Origin: an uncultured Bacilli bacterium
Lineage (GTDB): Bacteria > Bacillota_I > Bacilli_A > RF39 > UBA660
NCBI GenBank assembly: GCA_947627845.1
Contig: CANQXQ010000004.1
Span: 1 to 36,045 of the forward strand
Direction of reading: 5' to 3'
DNA length: 36,045 nt
Shown: one piece after another, positions 27,351-36,045 of the stretch
Layout of the letters: each line of letters begins with the position of its first letter
How positions within the stretch are numbered: the stretch's first letter is position 1
The notes under the pieces: generated by a model
Told to the model about the DNA's origin: nothing
The model's database searches: none
What the model saw: the letters and a program-made list of their open reading frames with translations, nothing else
Program-made: the position numbers and the translations under genes

Positions 27351-28451
27351 TTACAATTTTTTTTGATAAGCCAAAATACCCAGGAATAAAAAATAAACAA
27401 TAATATTAGTCCCGCCATAACTAACAAATGGTAAGGGAAGTCCAATAATGGGAAATAAACCCAAATTCATACCGATATTCTGTAATTGAGCAAATAAGAA
27501 CATCATTAAAAAGCCAGCCAAAAACATTTTATCTTTTACTTTTTTATTATCAAATAAATTATATAAAAAATAAATATCTAAAACTAAAAAGGCCAACAAA
27601 ATAACAATAAAGCTAATAAATCCCAGATTACTAATGGAAAGAGCTATAATAAAATCCGTCGGAGCTTCTGGAATATAAACAAAATTATTATTACTAAAAA
27701 GACTGGAAGAACCTATAGCAATTAAAGCTCTATCTAATTGAAAAGAGTCTTTATTAACAAAAGTAAGTATTCGGTCAATTCGGTAAAAAAAGCTTGTTCC
27801 AAAAATTTTAATTAAAATATCTTTATTAAAATAATAAGCAAAACCAAGACTTCCCAATAATAATATTAAACCTAAACCAATAATAATATACCACCATTTA
27901 TTAATCTTAAAAACCAGTATCGTCCCGAGCATAATTAAAAAATAAATAATTATAGCTCCAGTATCTGGTTCCAAAAAAACAAATAAAGATGGAATAAGCG
28001 TTATAAAAAAGGCTTTAAGTAAAAATTTTAATTCCCCCTTAAAAGTATGAATGTGCTCATCACTAAGTATTTGGGCTAAATATAAAGTAAGCGTAAATTT
28101 CATAAGTTCGCTAGGCTGAAAAGAAAAGAAATGAAAATCAAACCATGCCCGAGATCCATTAACCGTTTTACCTATAAATAAAACTAAAATTAATAATAAG
28201 ACATTAAAATAATAAAAATATTTACTATATTTATAAAGTATATTTGGCTTAATTATTTTAATTAAAAACATACTTAAAAAACCTAATATAAACCATATTA
28301 ATTGTTTACTAAAATAACTTTTATAAAAAGTATTATTAATTCCAACTATATACATATTAATTAAAGAAATAATAAGTAAGACTATAATTGGTATAAATAA
28401 AAATAAATAATTTCCTAATTTTTTTGTTTTCATATTTTTATTATGTTTCAA
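27351..28451 (-). CDS. SEDS-family protein, RodA/FtsW type
   Basis: Polytopic; NGSRAWFDFHFFSFQPSELMKF, FLEPDTGAIIIYFLI, GLPLPFVSYGGTN. Confidence 0.92.
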   Translation of the reverse strand: MKHNKNMKTKKLGNYLFLFIPIIVLLIISLINMYIVGINNTFYKSYFSKQLIWFILGFLSMFLIKIIKPNILYKYSKYFYYFNVLLLILVLFIGKTVNGSRAWFDFHFFSFQPSELMKFTLTLYLAQILSDEHIHTFKGELKFLLKAFFITLIPSLFVFLEPDTGAIIIYFLIMLGTILVFKINKWWYIIIGLGLILLLGSLGFAYYFNKDILIKIFGTSFFYRIDRILTFVNKDSFQLDRALIAIGSSSLFSNNNFVYIPEAPTDFIIALSISNLGFISFIVILLAFLVLDIYFLYNLFDNKKVKDKMFLAGFLMMFLFAQLQNIGMNLGLFPIIGLPLPFVSYGGTNIIVYFLFLGILAYQKKL

Positions 28452-28493
28452 AATTAGATTTATATCATAAAATATTATAGAGGTGTATCTATA

Positions 28494-28784
28494 ATGAATA
28501 AAAATTTACCTAGAGTATATGTAAGTCCTATTAATAAAGAGTTAAGAAACAATAAAGATGTTTTTTATAGTTCTGAGTCCCGCCATGAAAGTAATATCAA
28601 TATTCCTCAAAAAATCAATGAAATTTTTGCCAACCCCCACCATGTTTATAAAAGTAAAGTTCATATAACTACTAAAGATAATAGTTTTGATACTGTAATT
28701 GTTGGTCAAAATAATCATGAATTATTAACATTAGACGGTTCTCGTATTAATATAAATGATTTAATTGATATTGAAAGAATATAA
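28494..28784 (+). CDS. Hypothetical protein (small beta-domain C-terminus)
   Basis: ORF of 96 aa; C-terminus VHITTKDNSFDTVIVGQNNHELLTLDGSRININDLIDIERI. Confidence 0.55.
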   Translation: MNKNLPRVYVSPINKELRNNKDVFYSSESRHESNINIPQKINEIFANPHHVYKSKVHITTKDNSFDTVIVGQNNHELLTLDGSRININDLIDIERI

Positions 28785-28794
28785 AACCTGATTT

Positions 28795-28823
28795 TTGACA
28801 AAAAGTTAAAACTATGTTAAAAT
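28795..28823 (+). promoter_or_regulatory. Predicted sigma-A promoter
   Basis: TTGACA (28795-28800), 17-nt spacer, TAAAAT (28818-28823). Confidence 0.7.
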
Positions 28824-28857
28824 TAAAATACTTCGCCAAGAAGTACAGGGGGATTAA

Positions 28858-29424
28858 ATGAAACAATATTTAATAAAAATGTTTTGTTACTGTGTTTTAA
28901 TAAGTGTTATATTTACGTTAGTAAAAATAAATGATAAAAAAGTTTTAACTCATTCTTATATTATAAATACTATTGCAACCCAAAGTAGTGTTCCATCCAG
29001 TATTTATGATAATATGATTGTCTATGATGGTTTATCTTTAAATGATTTAAGTTTAAAAATTGATCATGTTCTTAATTCTACATTAGCTGGGTATGGCAAA
29101 ACTATTGCTACTCTTGCTTTAGAAAATGATGTTGATCCACTTATTGCTACATCAATTATTTTAGTAGAAACTGGTTGTAAGTGGAATTGCAGTTATTTAG
29201 CTAAAAATTGTTATAATTTTGGCGGAATGAAAGGTAAAGGCTGTGGTTCTTATGCTAAATTTGCTTCACTAGATGCTGGACTTGAAGCTTTTATAAATAA
29301 CTTATCTAAAAATTATTTTCAAAAAGGCTTAACTACACCGGAAGCTATAAACACTAAATATGCCGAAAATCCTAATTGGCATAATGATATTAATTATTAT
29401 ATTAATTTAATTAAAGCAAGTTAA
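28858..29424 (+). CDS. Glucosaminidase-like peptidoglycan hydrolase, secreted/membrane-anchored
   Basis: N-terminal hydrophobic segment; PLIATSIILVETGCKWNCSYLAKNCYNFGGMKGKGCGSYAKFASLDAGLEAFINNLSKNYF. Confidence 0.75.
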   Translation: MKQYLIKMFCYCVLISVIFTLVKINDKKVLTHSYIINTIATQSSVPSSIYDNMIVYDGLSLNDLSLKIDHVLNSTLAGYGKTIATLALENDVDPLIATSIILVETGCKWNCSYLAKNCYNFGGMKGKGCGSYAKFASLDAGLEAFINNLSKNYFQKGLTTPEAINTKYAENPNWHNDINYYINLIKAS

Positions 29425-29440
29425 TTGCTTTTTTATTTTT
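29413..29440 (+). terminator. Terminator overlapping CDS end
   Basis: AAAGCAA (29413-29419) / TTGCTTT (29425-29431) plus T-run. Confidence 0.82.
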
Positions 29441-29470
29441 TTTAGAATATAATAAATTTAGGTGATACAA

Positions 29471-30790
29471 ATGTATAAAGGTAAAAAAATATTTATATTA
29501 GGGATGGCCAAAAGTGGGTATGAAGTTGCCAAACTTTTAGTAAAAGATCAAAATGAAATAATTATAAGTGATCAAAAAGATCAAGATGAAGCTAAACTTG
29601 CAGAACTAAATGCTTTAGGAATTAAATTTATTAAATCCAATGAACCGGAAAGCTTACTTGATAACAGTTTTGATGTTTTAATTAAAAATCCTGCCGTATT
29701 TCCCTATCACCCTTGCGTAAAAAAAGCCGAAGCTTTAAAAATCCCGGTTGTAAATGAAATGGAGGTCGCATATCATTATTTACCTAAAAATACTAAAATA
29801 ATTGGTATTACTGGTTCTAATGGTAAAACCACCACGACTACAATAATTTATGAAGTATTAAAAAAAGCTGGTGTAAATGTTATTTTAGGTGGTAATATTG
29901 GCATACCTTTATCTCAAATAGTAAGAGAAATAAAAAAAAATGATTTGCTTTTACTCGAAATATCTGATCATCAATTAAATGATTTTAAAGATTTTAAAAC
30001 TAATATTAGTATTGTTACTAATATTTGTCCAACTCATCTAGATTTTCATGGTTCCTACGAAGCTTATAAAAATGTTAAGAAAAAAATCTTTGACCATCAT
30101 AAAAAAAGTGATATTGCTATAGTTAATAAAGCTAGTGTTGATGCTTATGATATAGCCCGAAATATTAAATCTAAAAAATATTATTTTAATGATGAAAATA
30201 ATTATCTAAAAGATGGTATTATTTATGTTAATAAAGAAGCAGTTATTAACACTAAAGATATTTTACTTAAAGGGGAACATAACTACGAAAATATTTTAAC
30301 CATGTTAGTATTATTAAATATTTTACAAATTGATTATAAATATGCAAAAGAAGTTTTAAAAGATTTTAAAGGAGTAGAACATCGTATTGAATATGTTAGA
30401 ACTATAAATGGTGTAGCTTATTATAATGATTCGAAATCTACTAACCCCACCGCGACTGTTACGGCTTTAAAAAGCTTTAATTCTCATATTCATTTAATAT
30501 TAGGGGGTATGGATCGTAATCAAGAATTTACGGATTTAATACCTTATTTAAATCGTTTAACTAAAATTTATGCTATAGGGGAAGTAAGAAATCGCATCAT
30601 TGATTTTTGTAACCAAAATAATGTCCCTTATGAAGAACATGAATTTCTAAAAGAAGCTTTAGCTAGTATAAATAAAAATGTTCAAGCAGGCGATATTGTT
30701 TTATTAAGTCCAGCCTCTGCTTCTTGGGATCAATATGCGAAATTTGAAGATCGTGGCGATGAATTTAAAAAAATAGTTAATGAACTTTAA
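29471..30790 (+). CDS. murD: UDP-N-acetylmuramoylalanine--D-glutamate ligase
   Basis: IIGITGSNGKTTTTTIIYEVL, ILGGNIGIPL, DHLDFHG-type segment, YYNDSKSTNPTATVTAL, LLSPASASWDQYAKFEDRGDEF. Confidence 0.96.
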   Translation: MYKGKKIFILGMAKSGYEVAKLLVKDQNEIIISDQKDQDEAKLAELNALGIKFIKSNEPESLLDNSFDVLIKNPAVFPYHPCVKKAEALKIPVVNEMEVAYHYLPKNTKIIGITGSNGKTTTTTIIYEVLKKAGVNVILGGNIGIPLSQIVREIKKNDLLLLEISDHQLNDFKDFKTNISIVTNICPTHLDFHGSYEAYKNVKKKIFDHHKKSDIAIVNKASVDAYDIARNIKSKKYYFNDENNYLKDGIIYVNKEAVINTKDILLKGEHNYENILTMLVLLNILQIDYKYAKEVLKDFKGVEHRIEYVRTINGVAYYNDSKSTNPTATVTALKSFNSHIHLILGGMDRNQEFTDLIPYLNRLTKIYAIGEVRNRIIDFCNQNNVPYEEHEFLKEALASINKNVQAGDIVLLSPASASWDQYAKFEDRGDEFKKIVNEL

Positions 30791-30852
30791 CTCTTTTTTT
30801 GCTTTCTTTACAAAATCTTACTTTTTTGTTATACTTACTTTGGTGATAAAAC

Positions 30853-31533
30853 GTGCTTGTATGTGGTAAAAATGTCTTAAAAGAAACTCCAATTAATAAA
30901 ATTCATAAAGTTTACTTAAAAGAAAATTTTAAAGCTCAAGATATAATTGAATACTTAAAAACCCATAAAATTCATTATGAATTTGTTCCATCTTTTCGTT
31001 TAGATAAAATGGTCGAGGGTGTTCATCAAGGTATTGTAATAGATATTGATGATTTTACTTATTCCTCTTTAGATGAAGTTTATGATGAAGATTTTATTGT
31101 CTGTCTAGATCATTTAGAAGATCCCCATAATTTAGGAGCCATTATCAGAACTTGTGAATGTGCTGGGATTAAAAGTATAATTATTCCTAAAGATCGAAGT
31201 ATTAGAGTTAATGAAACTGTAATGAAAATTAGCGCGGGGGCAATAAATAATATTAAAATTGTTTTAGTAAGTAATATCAATAATGCTTTAAAAAAACTTC
31301 AAGAAAAATATTTCTTTGTTTATACCGCGGACATGGATGGTAAAGATTATATGACTATTGATTATGCTTCTAAAAAAGTATTAGTAATTGGGGCTGAGGG
31401 CTCGGGAGTTAGTAAATTAACTAAAGAAATAAGTGATGAAATAATAAGTATTCCTATGTATGGTAAAATAAATTCTCTAAATGCTAGTGTTTCCGCGGCT
31501 ATATTAATTTATGGCATGATAAGGACCAAATAA
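30853..31533 (+). CDS. rlmB: TrmH/SpoU-family 23S rRNA 2'-O-methyltransferase (RlmB-like)
   Basis: GTG start; LDHLEDPHNLGAIIRTCECAGI, VIGAEGSGVSKLTKE, SIPMYGKINSLNASVSAAILIY. Confidence 0.92.
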   Translation: MLVCGKNVLKETPINKIHKVYLKENFKAQDIIEYLKTHKIHYEFVPSFRLDKMVEGVHQGIVIDIDDFTYSSLDEVYDEDFIVCLDHLEDPHNLGAIIRTCECAGIKSIIIPKDRSIRVNETVMKISAGAINNIKIVLVSNINNALKKLQEKYFFVYTADMDGKDYMTIDYASKKVLVIGAEGSGVSKLTKEISDEIISIPMYGKINSLNASVSAAILIYGMIRTK

Positions 31534-32090
31534 TGACTCAAGAAATAGATATACTATATGATAAATATAAATATATAGTTGATATATTAATGCATAAATA
31601 TCATAAACTAGCTTTAAAATATGATATTGATTTAAAAGAATTAGAGCAGGAAGCTTACTATGCTTTTACGGATGCTCTCAAAAATTTTGATGAATCCAAG
31701 AATATTTTGTTAAGTACTTTTATTTCTTTATGTGTTGATCGGCGTTTAAAAAATATAATTCGTAATAATAGTAATAAAAAAGCTCAAACTTTAAATAATG
31801 CTTATTCTCTTGATTATGATTATAATGAAGAGGGGATTACCCTAAAAGATTTAATAAGTGATGATTATGAATTTGAACCTTTAAATAAATTAACTCTTAA
31901 AGAAGATTATGAAGAACTAATAACTAATATCAAAGAGAGTTTGTCCCTTACCGAATATGAAGTATTTTGTTATATTATAAATGATTTTGATTACCAAACT
32001 ATTGCTTTACTTACTAATCATAATGCTAAACAAGTTGATAATACTATTCAAAGAATTAAACATAAAATAAGAGATATTATTAAGGAATAA
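31533..32090 (+). CDS. Sigma-70-family sigma factor, SigH-like
   Basis: Region 2-like ELEQEAYYAFTDALKNFDESKNILLSTFISLCVDRRLKNIIR; region 4-like LSLTEYEVFCYIINDFDYQTIALLTNHNAKQVDNTIQRIKHKI; downstream of rlmB as in Bacillus. Confidence 0.82.
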   Translation: MTQEIDILYDKYKYIVDILMHKYHKLALKYDIDLKELEQEAYYAFTDALKNFDESKNILLSTFISLCVDRRLKNIIRNNSNKKAQTLNNAYSLDYDYNEEGITLKDLISDDYEFEPLNKLTLKEDYEELITNIKESLSLTEYEVFCYIINDFDYQTIALLTNHNAKQVDNTIQRIKHKIRDIIKE

Positions 32091-32994
32091 CTTTATCTCC
32101 CTGATAAATATCTCTTTTTTTCATTTCTTTATCAATATCATTTAATACTCCAAATTTTTTTATTAACCATTTTGGTTCAATAAGATCTTCGACTAAAGGA
32201 TCTCCGGTAATTCGCATAATAACTATATTTTCATTTAAATATTCTAATTGTTGACAAACAATATCAATATATTCTTCTTTGGTAAGTAGATGAAATTTTT
32301 CTTTAGCATACATCTTAGCTATTTTAGTATCTTTCGGAATATATAACATATGAATTTTTATGCCATCAATTTCTAACTTATTTAAATATTTAACAGTTTC
32401 TATCATCATTTCTTTAGTTTCATAAGGAAGTCCATTTATAATATGGACAATCACCATAATTCCTCTTGCTTTTAACTTTTTTATTGCTTCTTCAAAATTT
32501 TGTAAATCATGACCTCGATTAATTAATTTAAGAGTTTCTTCATGTTTAGATTGTAACCCAATTTCTACCATCAAAAAAGTTCTTTGATTTAATTCACTTA
32601 AATAATCTAATACTTCCTCTTTTAAGCAATCACTTCTTGTTGCAATATCAAGTCCAATTACATTAGGTATTTTTAAGGCTCTTTCATATTTTTCTTTTAA
32701 AACATCTAGTGGGGCATAAGTATTACTATTAGCTTGAAAATAAGCAATATACTTTGAATTAGGCCATTTTTTATCTAACGGAATTTTTACAATTTCAAAT
32801 TGTTCTTCTAACGATTTATTTTCTAAATTATTCCCACTTCCAGCTTTACAAAAAATACAACCCTGATTATTTTTAAAATTAGGACAAGAGAAATTACCAT
32901 TTAAACTTACTTTAAAAACTTTACATCCAAATTTATTTTTAAAAAAGTAATTTAACATATGATATCTTTTATTATCTAAAGTATATTTAAACAT
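32080..32994 (-). CDS. TIGR01212-type radical SAM protein (YtqA-like)
   Basis: LNGNFSCPNFKNNQGCIFCKAGSGNN cysteine cluster; LMVEIGLQSKHEETLKLINRGHD. Start refined to MFKYTLDNKRY. Confidence 0.9.
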   Translation of the reverse strand: MFKYTLDNKRYHMLNYFFKNKFGCKVFKVSLNGNFSCPNFKNNQGCIFCKAGSGNNLENKSLEEQFEIVKIPLDKKWPNSKYIAYFQANSNTYAPLDVLKEKYERALKIPNVIGLDIATRSDCLKEEVLDYLSELNQRTFLMVEIGLQSKHEETLKLINRGHDLQNFEEAIKKLKARGIMVIVHIINGLPYETKEMMIETVKYLNKLEIDGIKIHMLYIPKDTKIAKMYAKEKFHLLTKEEYIDIVCQQLEYLNENIVIMRITGDPLVEDLIEPKWLIKKFGVLNDIDKEMKKRDIYQGDKVIP

Positions 32995-33069
32995 AAAATC
33001 ACCACCCATATTATAACACAAATAGTTTTAAAATAATTTATTATGCATATAGTTTTGTAGGAGGCTAAT

Positions 33070-35673
33070 ATGTATCAAGGATTAAAGAAAGAGGAAGTAG
33101 AAAAAAATCGTCGTCTTTATGGGACCAATAGTATTAGTAATGTAAAACAAAATAGCTTTTTTAAACTATTATTAGAATCTTTAGGTGATCCAATAATTAA
33201 AATTTTATTAGTAGCCTTAACTGTCAAAGTCATCTTTTTATTTCGGGATTTTGATTATTTTGAAACTTTAGGTATTCTAATTGCTATTTTTTTGGCCTCA
33301 TTTATTTCCAGTATTTCGGAATATGGTAGTGAAGCTGCCTTTCGTCGGTTGCAGGAAGAATCATCTAAATTATTAGTTAAAGTTATACGTGATAATAAAA
33401 TTAAAGAAATTCCTATTGAAGAAATCGTTGTAAATGATTTAGTTATTTTAAATAGTGGTGATAAAGTCCCCGCGGATGGTTATTTAATAAAAGGTGAATT
33501 AAGTGTTGATGAATCTAGTTTAAATGGGGAAACCAAAGAAACTAAAAAATATTCCGTTTTAAATATTCATAATATTCAAGAAAATAATAAATTATATCGT
33601 GGTTCGGTTATATATAATGGTAATGCGTATCTTCAAGTTACCACAGTAGGTGATAAAACTATATATGGTGCCTTAGCTAAAGAAGTCTCTGAAGCTGCCC
33701 CAACATCGCCCTTAAAAATGCGTTTACAAGGTTTAGCTAAATTTATAAGTCGAATTGGTTATATTGGGGCGGGGTTAGTTACCATATCTTATCTTTTTTC
33801 CGTAATTGTTTTAGAAAATCATTTTGATAGTCATTTAATTTGGAATACTTTAACTAATTTCCATTTAATGATGGATCATTTAATTTATGCTCTAACTTTA
33901 AGTGTAACTATTATAGTTGTTGCTGTTCCTGAGGGCTTACCTATGATGATTACATTAGTTTTATCAAGTAATATGAAAAGAATGCTTAAAAGTAATGTTC
34001 TTGTAAGAAGATTAGTAGGAATAGAAACAGCCGGTAATATAAATGTTTTATTAACTGATAAAACGGGTACCTTAACTAAAGGTAAATTAGAAATAAATGA
34101 AATAATTACCGGTGATAATATTCATTATAAAAATTTAAAAGAAATAAAAAGTAATCCTAGCTATTACCAAATGTTTTATAAAAACTTATATTATAATAAT
34201 GAAAGTAAGTTTGATGAGTTAAATAAAGTAATTGGTGGTAATTCCACCGATAAAGCTTGTTTAAGTTTTATTACTAAAGATTTAAATATTAATTCTAAAA
34301 TCTTAACTAAAACTGCTTTTAATAGTGAAACTAAATATAGTAAAGTAACTCTTAATGATAATATTACTTATTTTAAAGGAGCACCGGAAATATTACTTAA
34401 AAAAACTATTAAATATTTAACTAAAACTGGTGAAGAAAAACTTATATTAAATAAAAATTTAATAACTACTAATATTGAAAATCTTACTAAAAAGGGGATT
34501 AGAGTTTTAGCTTTATGTTATAATTCCAAAAATTCTTCTTTAGAAAACTTAACTTTAATTGGTTTAGTTGCCATTAAAGATGATTTACGAAAAGAAGCTA
34601 AAGAGGGCGTTAATTTAATTAAAAGTGCTGGCATTAATTTAATCATGATTACTGGCGATGCTAAAGATACAGCCCTTTCGATTGCCACCGATGCCGGTAT
34701 CTATACTAAAGATGATCTTATTTTAACCAGTAGTGAATTAAATAGTTTAAGTGATGCTGAATTAAAAAAGAAAATCAGTAAGTTACGTGTTGTTGCCAGA
34801 GCTCTTCCTCAAGATAAATCCCGTTTAGTTCGCATTTTAGAAGAAATGGATTTAGTCGTGGGCATGACTGGAGATGGAGTAAATGATGCTCCAGCGCTTA
34901 AAAAAGCTAATGTTGGCTTTGCGATGGGAAGTGGTACCGAAGTTGCTAAAGAAGCTAGTGATATTGTTATTTTAGATGATAATATTTTATCAATTAGTAA
35001 AGCTATTCTTTATGGCCGCACTATTTTTAAAAGCATTCGGAAATTTATAATCTATCAATTAACTGTTAATATGTGTGCTTTAATATTGTCTATTATTGGT
35101 CCTTTTATTGGTATCAATACGCCTATAACTATTATTCAAATGTTATGGCTTAATATGATTATGGACACATTTGCTGGTTTAGCTTTTTCTTTTGAACCTG
35201 CCCTTGAAAGTTATATGCATGAACCACCCAAAAGAAAAGATGAGCCTATAATTAATTCTTATATGATTGGGGAAGTTTTATTTACTGGTCTTTATTCCGC
35301 CATTGTTTGTATTTTATTTTTAAAACTTCCTATAGTAAGAGAATATATTCGAGTTGGGGAAAATTATAAATATTTAATGACCGCTTATTTTGCTTTGTTT
35401 ATCTTTATCGGTGTCTTTAATTCCTTTAATGCTCGTAGTGAAAGAATAAATATCTTTGCTAATTTATCTAAAAATAAAGTATTTATCTTTATTATTGCTT
35501 TTATTTTAACTGTTCAAATTTATTTAATCTATTATGGCGGTGATTTATTCCGGACTTATGGCTTAATGGCTAAAGAATTCTTTATTGTTTTAGTTATTGC
35601 ATCAACAGTATTCCCAGTAGATTTTCTAAGAAAAATATACTTACGAAAACATCACTTAAAAACAGGAGTCTAA
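33070..35673 (+). CDS. Cation-translocating P-type ATPase (Ca2+-ATPase type)
   Basis: VPEGLPMMITLVLS, LLTDKTGTLTKG, MTGDGVNDAPALKKANVGFAMG. Confidence 0.96.
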   Translation: MYQGLKKEEVEKNRRLYGTNSISNVKQNSFFKLLLESLGDPIIKILLVALTVKVIFLFRDFDYFETLGILIAIFLASFISSISEYGSEAAFRRLQEESSKLLVKVIRDNKIKEIPIEEIVVNDLVILNSGDKVPADGYLIKGELSVDESSLNGETKETKKYSVLNIHNIQENNKLYRGSVIYNGNAYLQVTTVGDKTIYGALAKEVSEAAPTSPLKMRLQGLAKFISRIGYIGAGLVTISYLFSVIVLENHFDSHLIWNTLTNFHLMMDHLIYALTLSVTIIVVAVPEGLPMMITLVLSSNMKRMLKSNVLVRRLVGIETAGNINVLLTDKTGTLTKGKLEINEIITGDNIHYKNLKEIKSNPSYYQMFYKNLYYNNESKFDELNKVIGGNSTDKACLSFITKDLNINSKILTKTAFNSETKYSKVTLNDNITYFKGAPEILLKKTIKYLTKTGEEKLILNKNLITTNIENLTKKGIRVLALCYNSKNSSLENLTLIGLVAIKDDLRKEAKEGVNLIKSAGINLIMITGDAKDTALSIATDAGIYTKDDLILTSSELNSLSDAELKKKISKLRVVARALPQDKSRLVRILEEMDLVVGMTGDGVNDAPALKKANVGFAMGSGTEVAKEASDIVILDDNILSISKAILYGRTIFKSIRKFIIYQLTVNMCALILSIIGPFIGINTPITIIQMLWLNMIMDTFAGLAFSFEPALESYMHEPPKRKDEPIINSYMIGEVLFTGLYSAIVCILFLKLPIVREYIRVGENYKYLMTAYFALFIFIGVFNSFNARSERINIFANLSKNKVFIFIIAFILTVQIYLIYYGGDLFRTYGLMAKEFFIVLVIASTVFPVDFLRKIYLRKHHLKTGV

Positions 35674-35749
35674 AAAAAATTAATCTCGGTGACATGCTTC
35701 GACAAATTTTGCACTTTTAATATGGTAATATGCTAATAGGTGATTAATT

Positions 35750-36045
35750 ATGCGGACATTTTATATTTTTAATATTAATAAAGATTTTTATAATCTTATG
35801 AAAAACAATCCATATCATTTATTTAAAGCTATGGAAGACATTCATAACTTTGATAACAAAGATGTATCATTAGCTTACGATTTATTTATGCAAATCGTTA
35901 GCCCTTTTGATAAAAGTAAAATCAATAATAAAATATTTACGGAATCTAAAGATAATGATTTTTATTCTAAATTTCATAATGTACATCGTATTCAAAATAA
36001 ATATATACCTGAAGATTCTATGTTAGTTGTTAATAAAGCTTTTCT
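35750..36045 (+). CDS. Possible SirA-like sporulation inhibitor of replication (partial, runs off window)
   Basis: MRTFYIFNINKDFYNLMKNNPYHLFKAMEDIHNFDNKDVSLAYDLFMQIVSPFDKSKINNKIF...; open to the window end; aggtgatt SD. Confidence 0.5.
   Translation, partial: MRTFYIFNINKDFYNLMKNNPYHLFKAMEDIHNFDNKDVSLAYDLFMQIVSPFDKSKINNKIFTESKDNDFYSKFHNVHRIQNKYIPEDSMLVVNKAF

Noticed and set aside
28494-28784. GerQ spore coat protein assignment
   Set aside because: Only a vague length and C-terminal resemblance; conserved GerQ motifs were not found by eye.

Overview
This is an AT-rich, densely packed chromosomal window, probably from an uncultured gut Bacilli/Mycoplasmatota-type Firmicute (lineage inferred from gene content and base composition, not searched). 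It starts at the 3' end of a 23S rRNA gene followed by a short 5S. It then carries mostly housekeeping genes: yvcK-whiA, clpP, nucleoside kinase, GAPDH, GH31, T-box-leuS, Sua5/YwlC, tRNA-Gly, LTA synthase-like, cdaA-cdaR, rodA-like, murD, rlmB-sigH-like, radical SAM and a P-type ATPase. There are also sporulation-type genes (CotJA/B fusion, CotJC, SigH-like, possible SirA). No CRISPR array, transposase or prophage was seen. Five items deserve most attention. (1) LeuRS has a complete Nudix hydrolase domain inserted in its CP1 editing domain. (2) A two-gene cassette encodes an LRR-transglutaminase protein and an HD-phosphohydrolase/ADP-ribosyltransferase-like protein. (3) Two convergent, unannotated structured ncRNA candidates lie in the cdaR-rodA gap; one is a perfect three-way junction with a mutually exclusive terminator helix, the other a long rod with pyrimidine-rich loops. 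(4) Stop codons are repeatedly embedded in terminator hairpins. (5) Tandem consensus promoters precede a small secreted/TasA-like locus. All structure and family calls were made by eye; no searches or folding programs were run.
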